A DNA stretch of 64,000 bases from Hedera helix (Eukaryota > Streptophyta > Magnoliopsida > Apiales > Araliaceae). Both the position numbers and the translations under genes were made by a program. Positions 23,967 to 36,012 of this stretch are shown one piece after another. Below the pieces are notes generated by a model. It saw only the letters and a program-made list of their open reading frames with translations. It did not search any database and had not been told where the DNA came from. Where the stretch lies: contig OX359275.1 of NCBI GenBank assembly GCA_947179155.2, forward strand, positions 1,425,501 to 1,489,500, given 5' to 3'. Numbering within the stretch: the stretch's first letter is position 1; the number at the start of each line of letters is the position of its first letter.

Positions 23967-25214
23967 TGTAATGATCTGAAAATTTCTAGAACATGGTTTA
24001 TGTACTGCATTGAGTTATAAAAAGTATTTTCTGTGTAGTATCTGACATACTGTACTATAATTATGAGGTGTCAATGAATAGTGAAATAATAAAAAAATTC
24101 AAGAAAATTTTCTCGAAAAATACTATTCACGCGAAAATGCGTCTTTCGTTTTATTGAAATTTTACAGTAGCGATTAACATTTATTTGCTAGTTAATAATG
24201 AAATTACTATTTTTAAACCTGATAATCAAAAATTGATTTATCCCTAATCAGACGAAATTATGAAGCAATTAACGATGAAACCCTAATCGAGTCGATTAGG
24301 GTAATGATTGAAATTAGGATTAACCTAATTTATTTATAAAACCTAATTGAAATCCAAACCCAAGTTTTCGGATGATATGGATTGTAGGGTGTATTCAAAG
24401 TCTAATATAGGACATACTTAATATTAAGGCTAATATTGGTGTTAATTTAAATAAAAGCCTAATATAAATTAATGAGGGAAAGAAATCGAAACCGAATTAA
24501 TAGTCCAAATAAATTAATTGCTTAAGCAAGTCATACTGGATTAGGTATTTATTAATAATGTATTAAATTAAGCATCATGCTATTAGATTTAATAATCAAA
24601 TTAAGTTATTACCTAGCCCATTGAAATAATTAATTAAAGGTCCAAATATTTAATTTATTGAATTCCAATTAGAGTGTGACCATGGCCCAAGGAAATGAAT
24701 TTAATTGTGGCCCAATAAGTAGCCCAAATACATGTGTATGGGTTAATTTAATGGGCTCTTTACAGTAATATACAACAATTAGTAACAAATTACAAGATTA
24801 GTGCACAAATAAAATAATTACAAAAAGAGTACAACTAAGAGAAATTAATTACACCACATATCTTTAGAACCCTGAAAATAAGGAGAAACTGTCATATCCG
24901 GCAGTTACCAAAACAAAATCCATAATTCAAAATTATAAAAAAAAACCACTTTCTTCCTCGTCGGGCAGTCCTTCCAACAAACCAGAAAAAAAAGATGACC
25001 ATTATCACCACCCTGAGAAAAAAATGAAGAAAAATACCGTGATGGGGAGAGGCGTAGATGGGGCGGCGGAAGCCGAGCGGTTATTGGGGCAGAAAGAATC
25101 GGTGATTATCGTCAATAAAGCCGATGGTGAGCTCACGGGTAGCTTTAGGGAGGGGTGGGAAACGATGGACGGCGACGACTGTATCGTCGTGATGGAAAGG
25201 AGTTGAGAAAGAGG

Positions 25215-25625
25215 GAGTAACCAACCCATAATACAAATGTACAAAAGTAACTAAACCTTAATACAAAGGTAACCAAACTTAATACAAATGTAACCAACCT
25301 TTAATACAAAGGTAACCAAATCTTAATACAGATGTAACCAACCTTTAATACACATGTAACCAATCCTTAATACACAGGTAACCAAAACTTAGTACAAAAG
25401 GTATCCAACCTTAAAATAAAGGTAACTAACCTTTAATACAAAAGTAACCAAACCTTAATATTAAGGTAACCAACCCTTAATACAGAGATAACCAAACCTT
25501 AATACAGAAGTAACCAACCTTAATACAGAGATAACCAAACATTAATACAGAGGAAACCAACCTTAATACAGAGGTAACCAAACCGTAATATAGAGGTAAC
25601 CAACCTTTAATACAAAGGTAATAAA
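25215..25625. repeat. Minisatellite of about 21 bp in E1 5' LTR
   Basis: About 19 tandem units of the type AACCAACCTTAATACAAAGGT with small variations. The array lies inside the 1,704-bp stretch absent from the 3' LTR. Confidence 0.93.
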
Positions 25626-28009
25626 AAATAGTTACTATACATTCAGGAATTGGTTACCTAGAGTTACTGCCCGAAAAAACTTCAAGGTTGAAAATCAATA
25701 TAAATAAATAAATAAAAATAATTTAAATCGCGGTTGGTTAGCTACTAGTATACTTAATAATAATAATAATCGTATGAATGATTTTTATATGGAGATGGTG
25801 GGGTGAAGGCAGGGAATTGTTCTAACAGAGCGGAGTCATCGCGGCTTGATGAAGGCAAGGAATTATTCTAACAGGGAATTTTTCTGAACTTTACTTGCCA
25901 AGTCTGGCCTCTTCCCAAAGTGATGACTGACGGGTCCTCCTTTTTCTATTTTTTTTATAAATAAAAACAAGCAGGCGTATCCCCATTCCCCTAAATGGTT
26001 ATAATGCTTTACATGTATCATGGTTTCTTTTTCCTTTATTAGACAAGTGGCGGTATCCCCAAAGTAGTCACTTTTTTAATTACTAGACATAGTCACATGG
26101 ACATGTCTCCTCTGTGACTTTTAGCAATAGACATGGTGATTGGTATAATAAAGTCCAGAGGAGAAAGATGCCCTAAGATAAAGCAGCAGAGGAAGTTTGA
26201 AAAAGATAAAAGAAAAGAAATATCAGAGTATTTGGGGTATATAGATATTGTTAAGTAATTTGACTTTTGAATTTTGAATTTTGAAATTTGGAACCAACTA
26301 CCCATTAAATTACCTAACTAAATTAAAGGAATAACAATACACTAATTTAAAAATTAAATATTAAAGATGTACTAATTTTGTAAATATTTTATGTATGCAC
26401 TTCTATTGTAATATTTTTTTAAATGTACTAGTAAATATATTTCTTCCTAATTTAATTGTGTATCAATATAGTTATTTAACTAAGCACATTTGGACATTAA
26501 ATGAAAAGGGAAATAAAACAAAAGTTGGACCACCTTGCCCCTCAAAAAAAAAGTCGGCAGCATTAGGGGACTTAAGGGGGCTGATTTCTTATGTCTTTTA
26601 AAGGCTCAATGTCTTGGTAGAAGCAAGAAAAAATAGTTCCAAGTCTAGTAGGCCTATGCTTCATTGGGTGAAGGAATTGATGTGTATACTTGCAATGGTT
26701 GTAAGTATACATATCAACTACCATCAATATACTATTTCACTCTCTCTACACTTCATTTCATTAGTCATTTTTGCTTCCAAGTTGCTAGAGAGAAAAGTTA
26801 AGAGAAAAGAAAGCTTGAAAAGGGAAAACCCTAGCTCTTCAAGGACGATGATCAAAAGTGATAACAAGATAGATCAGTCAAGTCTCATCCCATTCCTAGC
26901 AAAAAGAAAAATAGCTACCAAGAGGTTTAAAAGTTTCCAAACGTAACTTTCCATTTTAAACTATGTTCTAAATGTATTTTAAGTGATTTTATTGGTCCAA
27001 AATATGTTTTGATGGTAAAAAATCATTTTTAAAACTCTTGATGCTTAAAACCATGTTAGACTAATATATGTAGAGTTTCATGGGTTTAACATGATTTTTG
27101 GTATTCATTTTTGTGAAAAAGTTTAACAAAACATGAAAACGGTTTTCGCCGGAAAAACTCTAAACTGAGCCGCGGGTTCCCGGAGTTACTGTTCACGTTC
27201 CGTAACTCATTTTTACGTTCCGTTAGTTTTAGGTGGTAGGTCTATTAGATAAGAAGAGATTCCAAGTAGAACAACTAAAAAATATTAAACGAGCAATTTA
27301 TGGTGATTTTTCTAGCGAAACAATTTATGTAGGAAAATCTGTCAAATGCTACTACCAAGATTTTTCTTGGGGCTGTTTTGGCTATTTTTTGGGCCCAAAA
27401 AATTCTGGTCATTTTATATGTGGTACTATATGGTAATAACCAGTCACTGTAAAAAAATGAGCTCATTCTAACCTCGAAAGAGTGAGTTATGACCCGACAT
27501 TTCATTACGATTTCAAAGAAAGTTATAGTTATAATTTGAGTTGTATAACTTCAAATCTTATGAAATTTTTACTGGTGGTTTTCTACTGTATCAGGAGGTT
27601 ATCATACAAATTTCAACATTTTTGGATAAACACTAGATTTTTAATAAATCCTGCAAATTTTGCACAGTTGGGTTTTTGAAAAAAATAGCAAATGAAGTTG
27701 AAAATTATTTTATGTATAAAATTAAATACACTAAATATATCCAAGAGATAAAAAATAATAATAAGTCAATTAAGTATTTTTAATAAATACAATTGACTTA
27801 AGGAAAATAAGGATAATTGCATAAAATAATTATGTATCATTTAATTTTATTTAAATAATACATAAAAGTAATGATTTATTATTTATCTAATATTAAATAA
27901 TAAGTAAGGTAATTAAAAAGAATTAGAGCCATTATTTATTATTTAAATGCTAAATAATGAATAAAGTAAATGAATAAAGAAGTGAATAAAATAATTAAAC
28001 AATTTAGTT

Positions 28010-28480
28010 GTAATTGTTTAAAGTTTTTAAATATTATTAAATGATTGAAATATTATTAAATAATAATATTAGTTAAGTTATTATTAAATAATTAATAATA
28101 ATAATAAATGATTAAGTTATCATTAAATTATTAAATAATAATAATAAAGGATTAAATTATTATTAAATAATTAATAATAATAGTAAATAATTAAGTTATT
28201 ATTAAATAATAATAATAAAGGATTAAATTATTATTAAATGATTAATAATAATAGTAACTCGTTAAATTATTAATAAATGATTAATAGTAATAGTAAGTAA
28301 TTAAATTATTATTAAATGATTAATAATAATAGTAAGTCATTAAATGATTAATAATAATAGTAAGTCATTAAATTACCATTAAATAATTAATAATAATGTT
28401 GAGTAATTAAATTAATAATAATAATAGTAACTCATTAAATTATTATTAAATGATTAATAATAATAGTATGTATTCTATTA
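28010..28480. repeat. AT-rich subrepeats in E1 LTR
   Basis: Repeated units of the type ATTAAATGATTAATAATAATAGTAA make up a degenerate array. The matching array in the 3' LTR is at about 38390-38770 and differs in copy number. Confidence 0.8.
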
Positions 28481-29688
28481 AGATGTTATTAATTCATTAA
28501 TAACATTTGTAAATGAACTTGATATTAATAATATTATATTAATAATATTATTTGGTAATTAAAATGTTATCCAAGTGTGATAATATCGCCGTGTAAGCTA
28601 CGTGTTGTTAAATAGAGGATTAGGTGCTTAAGTAGCAGTCTGTATGATAGTAATATACGGATCTCTATGTGTTATACTAATTGAAAGATAAACCTATTTA
28701 ATATTAGGTCTTTCAAGGGCTATAATAAGTTGTGTGAGTTGTAATCAACAATGGAGATATGTTTCCTAACTCAAACCCGGGCTATTATTTTTGAAATGTT
28801 AATGGTTTGATTATCGTTAATTATTCCATGTAAATGCAAGTATTGATATTCGTCCGTTGGTGTATGTGAAATTTATGTTCTATCATTAAACAAGTAAATT
28901 ATTTAAAGTTCTTTATTTCATGAACTGTTAAAGAATTGATCTACGTCATTTGTTTCAGTTAGACATATAAAGTAAATGTTTTTAAAAGTTATTCCAAACC
29001 AATTGATTAGTGCGGAAGTCTTATACTGAGAGAACAAACCCTAAATGGGGAATTATAAGCGTCGTTGTCCGACATGGTCAGAGTTTAATTTTATGCATAC
29101 ACATGGTGTACGAGAGGCTGATCCCCTCAAGTACAAACTGATTTATAAAAGGATAAATTGAAAGATTGATTTCTTAGAAATGTTCATGGTCGATTGGACC
29201 ACTTAATAGTAAACATTCATCTTTCATTTCTTCTTTTGAATTTTGATTATCTTATTAGTTATTTTATTAACTTCTATAAAATGTTGAACATTCTCTTTAT
29301 TCGCAGTTATTCATGATATGCCTGTATTATTTATTTTAAACTTGCTGAGCATATTAGTTGCTCACTCTTGCTATATATATCATGAACTAATTGTTGTTAG
29401 GCCTGAGCACTCCAAGAAGGACAAGGGCAAGGGCAAGCTTTAAGAATAGTTTAAATATTTATATTTCTGTTTTGTAAATCATGGAACCCTATTTGTATTA
29501 ATAAGATCGTCATGATGTATTTTATTAAGGTTGAGACCTTAGGACCGTAGTAAACCTTTTGTAATGAATAACTTATGTTTATTTATTCCGCATTTAGTAA
29601 TATATATTGTTTACAGGTGATGTATGTATTTGATCGTAAGCACTGAATACGAGGTTGAGATAACTCATATTTGGGGGGCGTCGCAGGT

Positions 29689-29699
29689 TGGTATCAGAG
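29689..29699 (+). other. E1 primer-binding site (initiator tRNA-Met)
   Basis: TGGTATCAGAG, the standard plant tRNA-iMet complement, lies 3 nt after the 5' LTR end. Confidence 0.92.
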
Positions 29700-29941
29700 T
29701 TGTAGTTTATAAACTTTAAGAATGTGAAACCTATGTTATAACCTTAGAATTAAACTCATATAGAGTACGCTAGGTGGATGGGTCGAGTAGATCCATTGAG
29801 TTGAGTTTTGTTTGGAGGTGAATTATGAAAATTCATCGAGCCGATGTTGTACATAATGAAATATTATTTCATTTTATCAATGAATATATTTTATTGTGAT
29901 ACTAATATGTTGTCGTCTTTTTTCTTATCAGTGGTTGTAAG

Positions 29942-30808
29942 ATGCTTGAAGTGGGTCAGATGAGCCAGCCGACAGATGAGGAGTTCATGGATATGTATGT
30001 GGATACGGTTTAGCCGCTGGTGGCTGCACTTGAGGATGATCCCGAGTAGGAGCACGTGACTGATGTTAAGGAACCAGTTAGGGGCGGGGTAATAAGGCCA
30101 CATAGTGAAGATGACTCAGAGGAGCAACAGACTGTTGATGAGGACTCAGCTGAGGAAGTGCAGTATTATGACAATACGTCACCTAAGGAGTCAGCTGAAT
30201 ATGTAGATGGCATGGGCACGACTGCTAGAGCCATCATCGAAGAGCTGACCACTAGGAATGATGAATTAAGGGGTAGAATTCATCATCTTGATGAACAAAA
30301 TCAGGTCCAGCAAGAGATGGAAGATCAGTATAAGGATGTGGCATATCAGCTAGAGGATGAGGTGATAGTGCTGAAGACGCAGTTATAGGGGTATGAGCAC
30401 TCTGCACAATAGTTAAGGCCCCTATTACATCAGATGGTGACCAGGAACACAGAGCTAAAAGAAGAAAATGATCATGCAGAGTTGAGTCTAACAGAGTTGC
30501 AGGTAGAGCATGAGTCCATAAAGGCCGAATTTGATTTGGAGATAGCGGACAAGATTTGTATTCATGATGAGTAGATGAGAGCTGTCAGGAGAGTGGACGA
30601 GCTAAAGGAAGAGGTCCGAGCTGGGGCATCTAGGATTGATTCACTGGGTTTTGCGATGGACACAGCCTTCGGTAAGCTAAGAAGCAGGATCAGGAGGTAT
30701 CCTCAGGTAGAAGACCTGAGTCGCCACTCCGTAAGCCGCAGGGTAGTCAACATGATCGCCCGACAGGAGCATGTAGAGGCTATTTATCTTGGGATGTACC
30801 ACCACTAG
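29942..30808 (+). pseudogene. E1 coiled-coil accessory ORF upstream of gag
   Basis: One 289-codon frame runs from ATG 29942 to TAG 30806. It is interrupted by five in-frame stops at 30011, 30047, 30386, 30410 and 30572, all TAG, with no frameshift. The middle and end are Glu/Asp/Lys-rich heptad-type sequence (IIEELTTRNDELRGRIHHL, EDQYKDVAYQLEDEVIVLK), predicted coiled coil, followed by a basic C-terminus (KLRSRIRRYPQVEDL). It lies between primer site and gag. Extra ORFs of unknown function in this position are reported in some plant gypsy elements. I recognise no catalytic motif. Confidence 0.72.
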
Positions 30809-31200
30809 CTATGTCACTATTTTAGCTTGTATATAGATGCAGTTAGTTCCCACTTTTATTAATAGTAGAGACTGATATATGTTGTAAATCCCACTATTTT
30901 GTTTAGACTTGGGATAATGATAGACCCCGACTTTTGTTTTCTCATAGGGGTAGGTTGGTTTAAATCCCCACTTTCTATTTCTAGGGGATAACTATGGGTC
31001 TGTATGATCGTTTATAGCAGTATGCCACAGGTTATCACTGGATGTATTAAAACGGTGGTATATGAATATAAATGCAGTTATTTTTATCTATGTGTATAGA
31101 GATTGAAATGTGTTTAACTGTCAAATGTAAATATAAATAAATGTCGCATGAAATGTAAAAACACAAAATAAATAACATAAGATTTTGTTTACAACATACC
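30809..31200. other. E1 spacer between accessory ORF and gag
   Basis: Non-coding AT-rich leader. I see no start codon or motif, and no clear splice acceptor that would settle how gag is expressed. Confidence 0.5.
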
Positions 31201-32310
31201 ATACTGCCAAGAAGAGCAAATCGAATCCCGCGCGTAGAGGAGTCGGTAAATAATGAGGAAGTTCTAGCAGACCCAATGCGAGCTTTTGCAACTACGCTTG
31301 CAGAAATCATGCATAATAGACCACTACCCATAGTGAATCAGCCGGGGACTCATTTGGCAAACTTTAAGGATTTCAAACTGGTAGAACCGCCAGAGTTTCA
31401 CAAAACTACCGATTTAATTGAAGCCCAGACACGGGTGGAAGAGATGAAAAAGGTGTTCGAGGTCGTCCAAGTGGCCGAAGAACAACAGATGTCATTTGTC
31501 ACCTTCATGTTGAAGGGAGAGACGAACTATTGGTGGAAAGTCAACAAAAATCAAGCAAGAGAATAAGTGATAACGTGGACAAGATTCAAGGAGTTGTTCT
31601 TCAAAAACTATTTTTCGGAGATCATGCAAGCGAAAATGGAGGTGAAATTCCAGGAATTGAAACAAGGGAACGTGACAGTTACCGACTATGCTACGAGATT
31701 CAATGAGTTGGCCAGATTTGCACTGAAGCAGGTAGACATGAAGGTCAGGAGAGCCAAGAGATTTGAACAAGGACTGAAGCATTGGGTGTATGAAAAAGTC
31801 GCAGTGTTACAAATCAACACGTTTTTGTCATTGCTAGAGAAAGCTATCATCGTTGAAAGAGGAAATGAAGCATTGACCAAATTTCAGCAAGACCACAAGA
31901 AAAAGAACCATAAGGGGCATAAGGAAGAAAATAGCAACGGAAGAAGCAATCCTCACAAAAGAAAATGGAATGATAGTCAGAGCTCTGGAAAGCCATCAAG
32001 TAAGGCTAAAAAGAGCAATAAGTGCAAAAAATGTGGAAAGAATCACTCAGGGGAGTGCATGCAGGGAAATGGTGTATGTTTTAACTGTGGATAGCTGGAG
32101 CACTTTGCTCCACAATGCCCAAATGTGAAAAGAGGGGACTGTTTCTATTGTGGTGCAGCTGACCATCAAAAGAAGGACTTCCCAAAGAGGAAAAATGATT
32201 TTGATAGCGCTAATCAGGGAAACCACAACAAGCTAACTAGTGGAGGTCATCACAGCAGAATAGGCCGGTGGCACTCACTTTCAATATTACCGTCCTGGAT
32301 GCCATGGAAT
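31201..32310 (+). pseudogene. E1 gag
   Basis: The gag frame can be read from about 31201, where an ATA stands at the likely start position. It contains FKDFKLVEPPEFHKT, FVTFMLKGETNYWWK and FKELFFKNYFSEIMQAKMEV, the plant retrotransposon gag domain. Three zinc knuckles follow at about 32020-32190: CKKCGKNHSGEC; CFNCG-stop-LEHFAPQC, broken by TAG at 32092; and CFYCGAADHQKKDF, whose last Cys is Phe. Another stop (TAA) lies at 31564. It would form the particle shell and bind RNA. Reading frame is otherwise well kept, which suggests nonsense changes rather than indels. Confidence 0.88.
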
Positions 32311-32868
32311 CAAAGGAAGTGTTGGCAGGTATTATTCCGATCAATAATATTAATACGTATGTATTATTTGATTCGGGTGCTACCTGTTCTTTCGTATCAA
32401 ATGAATTTGCTAGCCGATTAAAATTTTCCCGTGAAAAATTAGAGAACTCAATGAATATAGAGGCAGCAAATAAAGAAGTGATCACTGTAGGCTATATAGA
32501 TAATAATTGTTATGCCAAGATACGGGGACATAAACTATGTGTGAACTTAATTCCATGGAATCAAAGGAAGTGTTGGCAGGTATTATTCCGATCAATAATA
32601 TTAATACGTATGTATTATTTGATTCGGGTGCTACCTGTTCTTTCGTATCAAATGAATTTGCTAGCCGATTAAAATTTTCCCGTGAAAAATTAGAGAACTC
32701 AATGAATATAGAGGCAGCAAATAAAGAAGTGATCACTGTAGGCTATATAGATAATAATTGTTATGCCAAGATACGGGGACATAAACTATGTGTGAACTTA
32801 ATTCCGATACGTCTAGAAGAGTTTGACGTAATCTTGGAAATGGATTGACTATTTAACCGCGGAGCTGT
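32260..32868 (+). pseudogene. E1 aspartic protease with internal duplication
   Basis: The retropepsin-like domain has the active site VLFDSGATCSFVSNEFAS, which appears twice because of a 251-bp tandem duplication (about 32304-32554 and 32555-32805). As 251 is not a multiple of three, the second copy is out of frame with the first. The frame continues through IRLEEFDVILEMD to a TGA (32846), where a Trp codon is usual in relatives. The protease would mature gag-pol. Confidence 0.87.
32304..32805. repeat. Exact 251-bp tandem duplication in E1 protease
   Basis: The two copies, from ATGGAATCAAAGGAAG through AACTTAATTCC, look identical base for base by eye. They abut directly. The otherwise decayed state of E1 makes this identity stand out. 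Confidence 0.93.
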
Positions 32869-34310
32869 GATTGACTGTCAAAAGAAAAGTATACACCTGA
32901 AAACTCCAAATAAGTTTAAGGTCGTATTCTATGGGAGTAAATCGTCAGGAAAATCTTGTTGTTTGACAATGATGCAAGCAAAGAGGTTGCTTAGGAAGGG
33001 TTGCATATGTTATCTGGCCCATGTAGTTAATACTCAAAAAGTAGGGGGAGAAATGGGACAGATACGTGTAATAAGGGAATTCTCAGACATTTTCCCGAAT
33101 GAGTTACTAGGTTTACCGCCGGACAGCGAGGTGGAGTTTGTAATCAACTTAGCACCGGGGAACGCACCAATATCGAAAGCACCATATAGGATGGCTTCGG
33201 TGGAGTTGAAGGAATTGATGATACAGTTGAAAGAGTTGTTAGAAAAGAAGTACATTTAGCCGAGTGTATTTCCGTGGGGAGCGCCAGTGCTGTTTGTAAA
33301 GAAGAAAGATGGATCATTAAGGCTTTGTGTTGACTATAGGGAGTTAAACAAGGTCACAATTAAGAATAAGTACCTATTGCCCAGGATCGATGATCTATTT
33401 GATCAGCTTAAAGAGGCTAAGTACTTTTAAAAAATTGACTTGAGAACTGGGTATCATCAGCTGAAGGTGAGATCGGGAAATTTACCAAAGACAGCCTTCA
33501 GGACTCGATACGATCACTTTGAGTTCTTGGTAATGTCTTTTGGACTGATGAATGCGTTAGCAGCATTTATGGACATGATGAACAGAGTATTCAAGCAGTA
33601 CTTGGATAAGTTTGTTGTTGCGTTTGTCAATGATAAACTGGTGTATTCAAAGACGGAGGAAGAACACACAGAACATTTGAGAATAGTACTGGAGACATTG
33701 AGGAGAGAACAACTACATGCAAAGTTCTCCGAGTGTGAGTTTTGGTTGAAAATGGTACAGTTTTTAGGACACGTCATCAACAATGAGGGTGTTTTAGTGG
33801 ATCCTGCAAAGGTGGAGTTAGTTATCAACTGGGAGCAACCGAAGAATCCAACAGAGATTAGAAGTTTTTTGGGATTAACGGGATACTATCAGAGATTCAT
33901 CAAGGACTTTTCAAAGCTATCGTCGCCATTGACCAATCTGACAAGGAAGACAGTAAAGTTTGTATGGACGGAGAAGTGTGAAGAAAGCTTCAGGGAATTG
34001 AAAAAGTGGCTTAGTGAAGCAACTGTGTTATCATTGCCTGATGATACAGGGGGATTCGTGGTTTATAGTGATGCGTCACTCAATGGTCTTGGTTGTGTAC
34101 TGATGCAGCATGACAAGGTCATTGCGTACGCGTCACGCCAGTTAAAGGATTATGAGAAGGGATATCCGACTCACGATTTGGAACTGGCAGCAGTAGTGTT
34201 TGCTCTGAAGATCTGGAGGCACAATCTGTATGGAGAGAAGTGCGAGATATATACAGACCACAAAAGTCTGAAGTATATCTTCACTCAAAGGGAGCTAAAT
34301 ATGAGATAGA
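32869..34310 (+). pseudogene. E1 reverse transcriptase and RNase H
   Basis: RT motifs in order: FSDIFPNELLGLPPDSEVEF, then PSVFPWGAPVLFVKKKDGS, LRLCVDYRELNKVTIKNKY, KIDLRTGYHQLKV, FGLMNALAAFMDMMN and the catalytic box, which reads FVND instead of the usual F[IV]DD. The first catalytic Asp is Asn, so polymerase is dead. FLGLTGYYQRFIKDFS and the RNase H stretch VVYSDASLNGLGCVLMQ, ELAAVVFALKIW, YTDHKSLKYIF follow with acidic residues intact. In-frame stops occur at about 33257 (TAG), 33428 (TAA) and 34307 (TAG). Confidence 0.92.
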
Positions 34311-35492
34311 GGCGATGGTTGAAATTGATAAAGGACTACGATTGTGAGATTCTATACCATCCCGACAAAGCCAAAGTTGTAGCTCATGCTTTGAGCAGAA
34401 AGGGCATGGAGAAGTTGTTGATGTTAACAACGCAGGAGGAATTAATCAAGGATATGAAAAGATTGAAGTTAGAACTCACGTATCCAAAGGAGGCAGACGA
34501 GAAACTGTTTGCAATAGAGGCGAGCCCAACTTTATTGGACAAGATAAAAGAGGCTCAAGAGGGTGATAAGGAATGCATGGACATTAAGAAGCAGTTATCT
34601 GAAGATGAGGAATTAAAGTACATAGGGGATGGCATATGGTTAATTCGATTCGAAGGAAGAGTCTGGGTACTATTGGTTCCAGAATTGAGAGAAGAAATTC
34701 TACATGAGGCCCAGAACATGAGGTACACAATACATCCGGTAGTACCAAGATGTATCAAGATCTACGACAGCATTTGTGGTGGCCTAACATGAATAGGGAA
34801 ATGGCTGAGTGTGTTAGCAGGTGTTTAACTTGCCAGAGGGTTAAAGCGGAGCATCAGAAACCGGGTGGATTGTTGTAATCGTTGGAGATTCTGGAGTGGA
34901 AATGGGAGCATATCACAATGAATTTTGTGGTAGGACTTCTAGCAACTCAAAAGGGGTACGATGCGATATGGATGATCGTGGGTTGTTTGACCAAGTCTGC
35001 CCATTTTCTACCGATCAGAATTAGGTATAACTTGGGACAGTTGGCAAAGCTATATGTTAAAGAAATTGTGTCGTGACATGGAGTGCCGGTATCTATTGTA
35101 TCTGATAGAGATCCGCGCTTTATGTCAAATTTCTAGAATAGCCTACATGAAATGATGGGGATGCAATTAAAGTTGAGTACCGCGTATCATCCCCTGACTG
35201 ATGGGCAGAGTGAGCAAACAATTCAAACGCTGGAGGATATACTTAGAGCATGTCTGATGGTATTTAAAGGCAGTTGGGATGATCAGCTATCATTAGTGGA
35301 GTTTTCATACGACAACAATTATCATGCAAGTATTGACATGCCGCCTTATGAAGCACTGTATGAGAGAAAGTGTAGAATGCCCCTGTGCTGGGATGAAGTT
35401 GGGGAACGAGAACGGAAACTGTTGGGACCCAAACTGGTACAACATACCGTAGATGTGATCAAGGTGATAAGAGATCGTCTGGTTGCGACTTA
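34311..35492 (+). pseudogene. E1 integrase zinc-binding and catalytic core
   Basis: After RNase H comes the His/Cys region (ILHEAQNMRYTIHP ... CLTCQRVKAEHQKPGGLL, partly broken by a frameshift near 34785). The core follows: HITMNFVVGL, where the first catalytic Asp of the usual MDF is Asn; SIVSDRDPRF with Asp; and DGQSEQTIQTLEDILRACL with Glu. Stops at about 34876 (TAA), 35074 (TGA), 35134 (TAG) and 35491 (TAG) break it. It would integrate the cDNA; here it is inactive. Confidence 0.9.
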
Positions 35493-35965
35493 GGATCGGC
35501 AAAAGAAGTACGCAGATTTACATCGTCAGAAGGGAGACTTTGAGGTTGGAAGTTTTGCTTTTCTAAAGGTATCTCCATGGAAAGGAAAAATCAGGTTCAG
35601 AAAGAAGGGAAAATTGAGCCCTAGATTTATCGAAGCATTTGAAATTTTGAAACGAGTTGGTGATGTGGCGTGCGAGATAGCTTTACCTCCGAAATTGGAG
35701 CATATTCATAATGTGTTTTACATGTTAGTGTTACGGCCATATAAATTGGACTACAAACATGTCATCTCATACAAGCCAATTCAAGTTGAGAATGACTTAT
35801 CGTATGAAGAAATTTCTATCCAGATATTGGATAGGAAGGAGCAGACCCTTAAGAAATAAGATAATTCATTCTATCAAAGTGTTATGGCGGGTCCACAATG
35901 TCGAGGAGGCTACGTGGGAGCTAGAAAAAACTATGAGGAGGAATTATCCTCATCTTTTTGGGTAA
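35493..35965 (+). pseudogene. E1 integrase C-terminus with chromodomain
   Basis: It reads QKKYADLHRQKGDFEVGSFA, then VSPWKGKIRFRKKGKLSPRF and IHNVFYMLVLRPY (the GPY/F-type module of gypsy integrases). The C-terminal chromodomain-like segment is ISIQILDRKEQTL plus, in the next frame, KVLWRVHNVEEATWELEKTM ending PHLFG. A frameshift near 35850 splits it. Integrase-linked chromodomains define chromoviruses and can direct integration toward marked chromatin. Confidence 0.88.
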
Positions 35966-36000
35966 CCTTATGTTTGTAATTCCGAGGAAATAATTCTTAT

Positions 36001-36012
36001 AAGGGGGGAGAA
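36001..36012 (+). other. E1 polypurine tract
   Basis: AAGGGGGGAGAA immediately precedes the 3' LTR start TGTAATGATCCG. Confidence 0.92.

Larger units (their letters stand above)
23967..29685 (+). mobile_element. E1 5' LTR, 5,719 bp
   Basis: It begins TGTAATGATCTGAAAATTTC and ends TTGGGGGGCGTCGCA, followed by GGT and the primer site. It matches the 3' LTR (36013 onward) along its length, except that 24753-26456 has no counterpart there. It includes a minisatellite (25215-25625) and long AT-rich repeats (about 28010-28480). A small ORF at 25024-25206 in the extra segment shows no motif and I do not call it a gene. Confidence 0.9.

Noticed and set aside
25024..25206. Small GC-richer ORF in the E1 5' LTR as a captured gene.
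   Set aside because: Both strands are open over the same bases (25005-25244 on the minus strand), no motif is visible, and it is absent from the other LTR.
25215..25625. Regular repeat array that might suggest a CRISPR-like structure.
   Set aside because: Units of 21 bp without unique spacers, inside a plant LTR; it is a minisatellite.
29942..30808. TAG-only stops as evidence for stop-codon reassignment or programmed read-through.
   Set aside because: The same element also has TAA and TGA breaks in pol and lost catalytic residues, so decay by CAG-to-TAG change explains it better.
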